Shown here piece after piece: positions 49,583-59,200 of a DNA stretch of 64,000 nt. The position numbers and the translations under genes are program-made. Below the pieces are notes generated by a model that was not told the origin of the DNA, ran no database searches, and was given only the letters and a program-made list of their open reading frames with translations. The stretch's first letter is position 1. Each line of letters starts with the position of its first letter. Source of the stretch: Telopea speciosissima (Eukaryota > Streptophyta > Magnoliopsida > Proteales > Proteaceae). The DNA is taken from the NCBI RefSeq assembly GCF_018873765.1, contig NC_057921.1, positions 65,585,557-65,649,556 of the forward strand. Direction: 5' to 3'.

Positions 49583-52500
49583 ATGACAGATTTCCAGGAG
49601 GAGAACGATCCGTCAATGTCGATCTCACTGACAAAGAATTCTAACCAAAATTATCCTCCTTTCTATCGTTTAATGAATGGCCCTGCTTCATCTCCAGCTT
49701 CCTGGTTCGAGATTCGGCTATTTTATGTTCGAATTACTCCTTGTGTGATCGGCAGCGCCCCCAGTCATCTCACCCTTCGCCACCTCCGACGTGAAATTGG
49801 GGTTTCTCTGGACATCAATGGCTCTCGCATCCCTGCCTCCGAGACGGCGTCTCTCACTCTTCGTCGAGACCGTCTCGATAAGGAGTCTTCCGAGGTAACG
49901 TATGTCAGCACCGATAGCGTTCGAGTGGCGGGCCCAATTGAATTCGAGGTGTATGAGAGGGAAGATTTGATGTTGTGTGTTTCCCTGGAACGGATGGAAT
50001 CCTCTTGGAGCAATGGCAGTGTTGGGTTCGATCAGCATCAGCAGCGCACGGAGAACGATTCCAAGACGGGTTGGAGTATGGATTGTTGCATAGCAGCCTC
50101 GATTGCTAGGGGTTCGTCTGCGTTTTTGAAACCAAAACTTGGTGTTTCATCGCCTTCTATTGAGGTTTATGTTGCTGGGTGGTCTTCCGGCTTCCCTCTA
50201 GTCCTTACGAAGATAATTCAGCTCAGCCCCAGAAGGAAGCCTCCACGGCATGCCACACTTGATGCTATTCCCGAGGACGAAGAAATCGGAAAGGGCCAGA
50301 AGAGCATAAAGGATATCACTTGCCACAGGCAGGAGGTGCTAGTAAGTCAGTGACGAAGACCAGCTTTTAATCCCTTCTCTCTCATTTGTTGATGTGTGTT
50401 ATGGTTGACCTATGATTCGTTCCAATTGTGCTAGGGTTTGAGAGAGTTCATATTCCTCGTGATATTCAAATGTGTTGGTCAACTTCAAATACTAATCACA
50501 AGAACAAGTATTGAAGTCTTGTGGTTTATGATTTGAATTATGATAATTGATTTGACTTTAGTTTGAGGTTAGGTCTTAAAACTGAACCTTTTTGTATATA
50601 GGCTGCAACTTCTATGTGAATCATAGTATACATGGAAACATACTATTCTAGCTTGAAACTGGTGTGACAAGTTTTCAGTGAACTAGTAAAGTATTGTTTT
50701 GGATCACATACTCTCTTCATCTTTTCTTTAAAAATTAATTAATGGAGAATCAAGGTCTTCTTTTCTCTAGTAATCTCTCTCATCATGTTCATAACGGATT
50801 AGAGGTTTCATGCTTAATCTTCCATTAAATCTTCATATTCATTAGCTAGTGAGACTCTACCTATTATCACTTTCCTTCCTATCTGTCTCTGCCTCCTATT
50901 TTCTTCTTTCGGATGCTGTGGTGCTGCATTATTCATGAAAATTTCAGTACTTACACTCCTGCTTGTGCAAACTGGATCATAATTAACGAACAGTCTCCCC
51001 TTGAATGGATTTTAAAATATGTTTTTTTTCATGTGTTTTGAAACTTGAGAAAGTTTGTTTGACTTATTTTATTTGTCTAAAGTTGTCCCTTTAAACACTA
51101 AATATGTGTAATGTGAACATTTGATATGGCAAGATTTCAAGCTTAATTCTTTTTCAAGTTAATTTTGATGATATAAATTTGACACATTCACTAGTAATTT
51201 CGACACGTAGAGATACATGTGTTTGATAAATAATGTATTATACAGAGATTACGTGCTCTATACATCTAGTATGTTGAAGATAATAAAGAAATAAATACAG
51301 ATTCTGCATGCAATACATGGACTTACTATGACATTATTGTACTTATTGATGTTTTGAAGTAGCATCATATGGAATTGCGGAAAGAATTGTGATGACCATT
51401 TCTCATGAACTTGACAGAAAGTAGCAATGCTTATAAGAAGCTATAATTATAAAGGTTGCTCCATTGCGACTTAGTGGTCGTAGGTTCAATTGATGCCCCC
51501 CCATTAGGTTGCAAGATCTGAAAAGAGCAGTCATCGACTGCCGAATAAGGCCCTGACGTGACGGATGGATTCAAAATCTGCATCTACCTGCAATCCTGGG
51601 ACCAATGCAAGAGAAATCTATTTATCCATGTGAAAGAAGTCAGATGAACGGGCAGAATGCCGGGGGGGAGGAATAGGGGAGTTTGCGCAGAGCCCGGTTT
51701 ACAAGTGGCCCGAGCACATTCTGTTTTTCCTCGTCCTCCGTGTCTGGAAAAGGTAGGGATGGAACGGTCTTCAGACTTCAGCGTAGCCTACGTGTGTGTA
51801 GTAGCCCTCTCTTAGTAGCTTAGTAGCTCTTTCCTCTGTTTAGGAATGGTTATGAGGTCTTGATTGCACAGGAAAAGTGAAAGTGAAACAGCCTCCCTGC
51901 GAAGCGGGGGTAAGGCTGCATACATTATGACCCTCCCTAGACCCCACAGTGGCGGGAGCCTCATGCACTGGGTGCGCCCTTTTTTATACAGTTTAAGCTT
52001 TAAACGACTTGCATGGAAAGACTACAGATGAGATGTGTGGTCAAGTACATTTTGTATGTGCATACCCCTGAAGCAATGGATAACAATCATCACAGCTGGT
52101 TTCTCTTCTTCGGCTAATCCACAAATTTCAGCTTGCCTTTAGGACCAACTATAGAACGACTATAAAAAGCCCACCAAGTGTTGAGTTGCAGATTGTTACA
52201 CCTGGAAAGACAAAATGGCTAAGGATGTGGTTCTAAAGCTTGTTGTGTATGAATAGTGAATGTGTTCCTTGGCATCTGTGCACTACTGATTCACGGCGTT
52301 GTGACCTTCCCATTCCCTCACTCTCTTGTCCACAAATTGAATGATGTAAAGCTTGGTGTTCACATTACATAATAAGGCTATCCAACCATTGAAGTATGAC
52401 TAATAGCTTTTTTTGCAATGATAATGCATGATACTAACATTCTGTAGATATGCTTTTTTTTAAAATATTTCTGGGTCCCGTGCATTGCTCAATCTTTGAA

Positions 52501-52820
52501 ATAATACTGAAGTTCACCTTGCTAAATGCTTTGACCTAATTATTTTTTTTCTTACATCAATGAATGACCCAATTGGGGGTCTTCTGCAGATTGCAGATGC
52601 AGAATCTGATGCTTATGAGTCTGAAGGGAAATTTGGGACCAGATTCTACTCAGAAGATATGTATGCTAATGATGATGGTCAGCTCTCATGGTTCAATGCT
52701 GGTGTTCGGGTTGGTGTGGGAATCAGTCTAGGGATGTGCCTTGGGGTTGGAATCGGTGTTGGACTGCTCATGCGCTCGTACCAGGCTACAACCAGAACTT
52801 TTAAGAGGAGGTTTTTCTGA
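49583..52820 (+). CDS. At1g01500-family protein ('erythronate-4-phosphate dehydrogenase family')
   Basis: Two exons, 49583-50341 and 52590-52820, join in frame to 329 residues, about the length of the Arabidopsis relative. The start is MTDFQEENDPSMS. Recognisable stretches are WFEIRLFYVRITPCVIGSAP, PSHLTLRHLRREIGVSLDIN, GPIEFEVYEREDLMLCVSLE, SIEVYVAGWSSGFPLVLTKI and HATLDAIPEDEE. The C-terminal exon ends with a Gly/Val-rich hydrophobic stretch, FNAGVRVGVGISLGMCLGVG (from about residue 288), running to residue 313 and followed by Arg/Lys residues. It could be a tail-anchor membrane segment with glycine-packing faces. The family's 'dehydrogenase' label is historical; no NAD-binding motif is visible, so the function is unknown. 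The 2.2-kb intron contains a split SINE. Confidence 0.9.
50342..52589 (+). other. Intron of the At1g01500-family gene
   Basis: Starts GTAAGT and ends CTTCTGCAG. The first kilobase is AT-rich with nothing recognised; the middle holds the interrupted Au-SINE. Confidence 0.8.
51451..51987 (+). mobile_element. Au-type SINE split by a ~390-bp insertion
   Basis: The 5' part, AAAGGTTGCTCCATTGCGAC, TTAGTGGTCGTAGGTTCAA, covers the region up to the B box. After an unrelated insert (about 51491-51883, GC-richer) the SINE resumes at TGAAACAGCCTCCCTGCGAA, GCGGGGGTAAGGCTGCATAC and CCTCCCTAGACCCCACAGTG. The 5' head is truncated. Confidence 0.75.
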
Positions 52821-54217
52821 ACTTTCATTCGGCAATAGGAAACCTGTGATTCTAGTTCAGGAAAAAAATTGGTGGGCTTCATCAGAACACTCCCAAGTTG
52901 CAGCTGTGGGGGTTAAGAAGCCCAAGCATTTTTCATTCATGTAACGAAAGAATTATGTTACATGAGGTGATAGTTGTACAGTTTTGAATATGTAGATTGG
53001 AGGTTTTTCTTGATAATGTGCTCTCAGGGGAGGAGTGCTGCCACTCTCACCCATCTCATTGCTATGACTAATGGATTATCACGAAGTGAGTATTTCAACT
53101 GGGATGGGGAGGCTAATGGAATGAAAGATCAATTCAATTCTTGAAACAGAGTTGTCGGCAATGGACCATGGAAATAAAACCAGATCCTAGATAGTTCAAT
53201 TTTCATCGATAAGCCCAGCAGAGATGTAGAAATGGTTGTTGAGAAGTTGGTGTGAATTTGTGATTGGGGGTTCTCGATTTGCAGGTAATTTATCGTCTTT
53301 GTGTGTTGCAGAGATTAGGCTTCTTTTGTAATATGAAGTATTTATTTCAGTGAAGCATTGTTGATCATGAGCTTTGTTATTTCTGTCTCAACTGTTGATG
53401 GTGTGCCATTTGTGTACTGCTCTTTGCATTTCTTTTGTTTCTACCATCTACAAGATAAATATTTCCTGGAAAACAATATTTTGTTTTTCAATTTATTCTT
53501 TCCCTTCTATATCCATTTATTATTATTTTTTTATTATTTTTTTTTTGGGTAAATAAGAATGTATTGAGTCAATAGGGATCCAGGTCTAGTGCCCCATGCA
53601 GCCAAACAGGAGCAGAGAAACAACATTTGCTGCTGTGTGAGCAACAACGTTCACTGATCAACATGTGAGGAAGTGATTGAGAGAATAGTTACATTAGTTG
53701 GAAATGTCCGAAAGAAAAGAGTGTGCTTCTTAGTGATCCAGGTTGTTTTACTTTTGAAGTTATTATTGCAGCTTTTGATTAGAATATCTCTTCATAGATG
53801 ATTCCGTGCCATGCCCATGAGGCTGTCAACTCAAGTTTTCCCTCAAGAAGTCTGAATTTTCGAGGTATAAACTCTTCTGGACTGACATAATTTCATACCA
53901 TCCAAACACTGTTTGATTCTGGATTTCAGGAGCACGTTTTCTAGGAAGATGGAATCATGGAAATATGGTGCGGATATTCCTTTTTTTTTATTTTTTTTAT
54001 TTTAGGGAAAAAGATCTCTATGTGGTGGTGTTTCCTACGCTGTTTCACAGGGCACCGTGAAATGACGCCTCTGCCCCCTGGGTAAATACTCAAGTGTGCT
54101 CCCCCATTGAGCTAGATGCTTGTGTAGAGACCATGCGACCAAGCAGTGATCTCTTGCCCTTTATTTTATTAGTAGGATTCAAATCAAGGTTTTAAAATTG
54201 AAACGTGCATTAAATCG

Positions 54218-54466
54218 GTCCAGGACCCGCTTAAGCCTAGCTCCATAGAGATAGCTCCAATTATTCAGGACATTAGATACTTGGGCACTATGTTCGAAAG
54301 TTTTTCGGTTCTTCATGTATTTAGGGAGAGTAACAGCATAGCTGACTCCCTCGCTAGGAAGGTAGTATCTTCTCCACTCGAGATACGATGGCCTAATTCC
54401 ACTCCCTGGCTCCAGGATTTGTGCTCCTTGGATGCCTCGGTTGTAGCGTGTTCGGTTTTTCAGTGA
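54218..54466 (+). pseudogene. RNase H-like 3' end of a non-LTR retrotransposon (relic)
   Basis: One frame reads KPSSIEIAPIIQDIRYLGTM, then FSVLHVFRESNSIADSLARK, and ends VACSVFQ and a stop. The F-x-V-x-H-V-x-R-E-x-N-x-x-A-D-x-L-A signature is that of the RVT_3/RNase H domain at the end of plant LINE ORF2. An A-rich tail follows at 54481-54500. Upstream reverse transcriptase is missing, so only the 3' end was retained, as is usual after incomplete reverse transcription. Confidence 0.75.
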
Positions 54467-54536
54467 ACTTCGTCTTAACCCAAAAAAAAATAAAAATCAA
54501 TCATATCTCACATATTTTCCCAAAAATATGTAGCGC

Positions 54537-54690
54537 GAGGAAAAGGGTTCTCTGAACATGAGGCGTTAGACACCCTACTCACATAAACATATTTTATTCA
54601 TTTTTCAAGGAGAAAGAAAACAATAATAAAATATTCTTATGCGAATAGGCATAGGAAACGCCTAATGTTCAGAGAGACTTTTCCCATATT
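54537..54690. mobile_element. Foldback element beside the LINE relic
   Basis: GGAAAAGGGTTCTCTGAACA TGAGGCGT mirrors ACGCCTAATGTTCAGAGAGA CTTTTCCC across an AT-rich centre. No target duplication seen. Confidence 0.6.
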
Positions 54691-55138
54691 GTAATAACGT
54701 ATATGTGCCTCTATAGAACTATTTGGATGGTCTTTGCCTGAACTGTTCGACAATCCATTGAGGTTTAATAACATTGCTTCAGATTTTAGATGTTTGAAGT
54801 TTTTGTGCCACAAAGTTTGTAAATTTGGGCAATACAATGAGTTTTCCTCACTTTTATGTGTATTTAAGTGACCAAAGAAGAGAGAAGATATCAACCATAA
54901 GGCTGGACTCTGGCTTGGGCCGCAAACCCTCTTCTCCTTTGCTTCTGGACCTATATCTCTGAAGCTGCGACTCTCTGGCTCGAGCACGGATGGAGAATGG
55001 AGCTTGGCTGCCCACCTCTCCCTCAGATCTGGATATTGAGTTCCACTGGGCCCTAATTATCTGAAAGACTAGGCCGAGAGACTCTGTCTGGAGCACTGAT
55101 GGAGAATGGGGCTTGGCTTCCCACCTCTCCCTCTGATC

Positions 55139-55315
55139 GGATCTTTATCACCTCCAGTTTGCTGACCGGCCCAGTTCCCCAGTTCCTCTAACAAACAGGG
55201 GCTGAAATGACCTCTCTACCCATGTCCAAACACCCTGCCCGAGTGGGGTCCACCATCCCCTATTAGAGGAACTGGGGAACTGGGCCGGTCAGCAAACTGG
55301 AGGTGATAATTTTCC
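55139..55315. mobile_element. Complete GGATCTTT foldback MITE with 10-bp target duplication
   Basis: A 177-bp element with near-perfect inverted arms: GGATCTTTATCACCTCCAGT TTGCTGACCGGCCCAG against CTGGGCCGGTCAGCAAACTG GAGGTGATAATTTTCC. CCCTCTGATC flanks both sides exactly (55129-55138 and 55316-55325). Arm identity and intact duplication indicate a young insertion. The 9-10 bp duplication suggests Mutator-like mobilisation. Confidence 0.8.
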
Positions 55316-55419
55316 CCCTCTGATCTGGGTTGCTTAAAAATTCTCAGATTAGCATCATGGCAATCTGATTTTTATTGAGTGATGCATATAGGTCTAGGAT
55401 CATAGAATTGAGTTCCTCT

Positions 55420-55590
55420 CCAGGGAGCCCAATGCCTGGGGGCATCCTGCCATTGGGCTGTGTTGCACATATCCCGATGGCTGGCTGATTGGGCATGCAT
55501 TGAATGTGTACGGTACAACCCTGGCCTTGAATGCCCCTTCGACACTGCCTGAGTGCTGGACTCCCTGGAGAGGAGCTAGATCTAAGATCA
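55420..55590. repeat. Foldback repeat (CCTCTCCAGGGAG arms)
   Basis: GTTCCTCTCCAGGGAGCCCA mirrors GGACTCCCTGGAGAGGAGCT across about 110 bases. Confidence 0.6.
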
Positions 55591-56248
55591 TATGGGTTTG
55601 TGACAAAGGTTGGTGGGAACCGTTGGATCTCATCATTAACTTCCAAACAAAGTAATATAAAGGTAACGTCTGAATCAAAGTTATTTAATAAACTATTTAT
55701 CCAAATTTCTGGTTTTTCCGACACAAATTCTTCCATTATAAGCAAACACTTGTCCATTCAATCAAGTTTTGCATATACCCCCGAGGGGAATCCGAATATG
55801 CCAAGCACAGGAATTTTTCTATAGAGCTATGGCCCACCTTCAATTCCAAACCTTCCTGATACATCAGCTATTGCATTCTTAACCACAAGATTAGAAGTTC
55901 CAATCTCCCTCTTTGAAAGATTCCAATCCAATGGATTTTATTATACTGTATAGATATATTACTCTGTATTGGATGCATCATATCGTGGGTCATTTATGTC
56001 AACAGCGACTCTGGGTTTAATCGGACTCGTTCCCGATCGACGGGAGGAAAAGAAGCCAGTATCTTCTGCTGGAAAAAAAAAAGTGCAGAACTCGAAAAAG
56101 GAAAAGTGATTCACAGAGGCAGTGAAGAAGAAGCTCCGAAGCGGCATCAGTAGTAGAATCACCAACAGCAACATCGACGGAGGAGAAGGAGGAGAAGAAA
56201 AGGAAGAATTTTTTTTGGTGAAAAGGAAAGGAAGAATTTGTGAAGAAG

Positions 56249-59200
56249 ATGAGAGAGTTTGCGGCGATCGATGGCAGCGGGAAAAGTGTGACATCAATAA
56301 TGTCTCCCCGTAACGGTAACTTAAAACCACCACCCTCATCTCTTCCCTTAGTGGTATCCCTCAACTGCCTCGAAGATTGCAACCTCGAACAAGAATCCCT
56401 AGCGGGCATCGCCACCGTTGAGCATGTGGGCCTCAACCGACTTGCAGACGGCCGGATCGAGTCCGCCGCCGCAGTTCTTCTCCACTCTCTGGCTTTCCTG
56501 CCACGCGCCGCCCAGCGCCGCCTACAGACATGGCAACTCATCATCTGCCTAGGCTCTTCCGACCGCTCCGTTGATTCTGCCCTCGCCGCCGATCTCGGCC
56601 TCCGCCTCGTCCACGTTGATGCCTCCCGTGCCGAAGAGATCGCCGACACCGTCATGGCTCTCTTCCTCGGCCTGCTTCGCCGGACTCACTTGCTTTCACG
56701 CCACGCATTCTCAGCCTCTGGCTGGCTCGGTTCCGTCCAGCCGCTTTGTCGCGGAATGCGAAGGTGTCGAGGTCTTGTATTGGGGATTGTTGGTAGATCT
56801 GCTTCTGCTAGGTCTTTGGCTACTAGGAGCTTGGCGTTTAAGATGAGTGTGCTTTATTTCGATGTTCACGAGGTACTGAATCAAGTAAATGCCTAACATT
56901 TCTAACTCATAATCAAATTTTTTCCCTCCACGGGACATGCCTCTTTTATATGGTGGATTTTCTGTTGCTACGTAATCTGTTGTTTCAAGTTATTGCTTTG
57001 GAACATCTCAAGTTTCGTTACTCTTTGGCGCTCTTAGATTGGACTGATTGGCTGTGTTATTGTTTTCGAGTCCAATTCGCTGGGAAGTTTTATAGGGTGT
57101 AACAGTCAGTGAACCTGCTTGAGTTTGTGGCTTTTTTGCTTTGTTCACTTGTCTGAGCGGAGACCACACGAAAAGTTCAGCTGCTGGTAATTCTGAAAAT
57201 GTACGAAATGTATCTACAGATCTACATTACGGTTTTCAATTGGTAGGTAGGATATAGGTTTCCCTTCCCTTTCCCCCATGGTTTTCATTTCTTTTGTTTT
57301 GATCCTTGCAGGGTTTGTGTCTTCAACTTCCTTTTGGTTCTTCAACCTAAACCATTTAACGTGCAGTTACTAAAGAAAAAACCAAATTCTGTTCTCCTAG
57401 GGAAAGGTGCTGACAAATTCTCACCAAATGAAAACTGAGCTTGGCATTAGGACTATGAAAGTCATTTCTTTTTTGAATGGAGTGGAGTGTGGATCGTAGA
57501 AACTGAAGTCCTCACTGCTATCTTTGAGAAACCATCAAACCTCAATGACGTTTTAATAATTTTCATCAATGAACAACCCCGTAAATAGGAGGGAACAAAT
57601 TTCTGAGTGAGTTTATTGTCAGATTCAGAATCTGTAGTGTGAGAGTTGTCCCATGTGAAACTTGTGGTGATGGTGCCCCTATTCATGAATGTTGTACTTG
57701 GTTGAATTTGTTGTAATTTGCTTTGAGATTTTAAATGTATTGGTCTGTTACATTATATGTCCTATACACTCTTTAGATTCTTATTGAATTTGATTTAACT
57801 TCTCTTCTATCTAATTCTCGTTTCAGGGTAAAGGAAAATCAGGCAGGCCTTCTATAACATTTCCTCCAGCTGCTCGAAGAATGGATACACTTAATGATTT
57901 ACTTGCAGCGAGTGATCTTATTTCACTTCATTGTGCTCTGTCAAATGAGACTATTCAGATTATTAATGCTGAATGTTTGCAGCACATAAAACCTGGTAAT
58001 TTTCATATTAAAGTGATAATTCTAGCAATCCCTCCATATGCATATTAAAAGGATGAGTGCACTTTTCTGCAGGAGCATTCCTAGTGAACACGGGAAGCAG
58101 TCAGCTGTTAGATGATTGTGCTTTGAAACAGCTTTTGATTGATGGAACTATCGCTGGCTGTGCACTAGATGGTGCTGAAGGGCCACAGTGGATGGAAGCA
58201 TGGGTATGAGCATTAGCCTTAGGGTATGAATTGTTATCTTATATGCATGGGAACATTGAAGCATGGATATATTATTTGTGGTATGATTATTCCTTGTGAT
58301 GTATGATTTCTTGGTCCGTAATTTCTAGTTTTGGTCCTTTATACCTTCACCCCTTCTATTTTTTGGCGAAATAAAGTCCTATGCTAAGATTATTAGCATT
58401 TATTGTTGTTGGACATGCACCTGCCCATACTGCTATATGTAGCCAATATGAAAGCCTAGATTAATCTATTCATGAAGCAATTTGATGGGTTTCTAGAAGC
58501 CTAAGAAATTAGATTTAGGCTATGTTTGGAAGCCAAGAAAAGAAAAGAAAAAACATAATAAGACAAAAAAACATGATGGCACAATCATTGAAATATGTGT
58601 CTATCTCTCTCCTCAAATTCAAATTTTTTTTTTTGAATTTATTCTCTTCTTTTCTTGCCTTCCAAACATAGCCTTAGAAACTCATAGAATGCCAGAATCA
58701 CAGTGACAGGTTTAGAAACCAGATTTAAAGAGAAATATAATGACATCAAATCAAAGATTCAGATATGGTCCAAAGATGGTCAAAGGTCAATCATATGGAG
58801 AAGAATAACTCCTCCAAATCTGACTGAAATCCGTGTGAGATCTGGAACTATAGATATGTCCTATTGGTAATAGGATTCTAATTTAGGGTTTCCAGAACAG
58901 TAAACAAGGGTCAGTCTGAATGTCACCGATTAGGTGATAAAATCTAATGTAACCTAAGTTACATTACCCGTATTACCCATGCTTTTTGTCTGCTTGTAGT
59001 GAAATTTTGGCTTTAAAATTGTCTTTTTACGTGCTTCCTTGGATTTCCATCTGAGATTCCAAACGGTCCACTACTAATGGTGGACTTGTAAAATCACATT
59101 AATATGCAACCGTAATGAAAGGCTTTTGTCATGATTTCTTTCTTCGACTTTCGCATCGTCGAGTTAACTTCAACTAAAAGCCCATGCGGGTCCCACAGTG

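Larger units (their letters stand above)
52821..56248. other. Intergenic region before ANGUSTIFOLIA
   Basis: The first 500 bases are probably 3' UTR. About 53545-53660 (after an AT/T-rich run; GTATTGAGTCAATAGGGATC) may be eroded retroelement DNA. A LINE-type relic, a hairpin at 54537-54690, a complete MITE at 55139 and a hairpin at 55420-55590 follow. About 56000-56248 is purine-rich 5' UTR/promoter of AN. Confidence 0.55.

Noticed and set aside
49718-50038. Two minus-strand frames over the At1g01500-family exon
   Set aside because: Antisense shadows of a well-supported coding exon.
56017-56655. Long open frame on the minus strand across the AN start
   Set aside because: It is antisense to the GC-rich AN exon 1, which is clearly coding on the plus strand. 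Its translation is Arg/Ser-rich with no recognisable domain.
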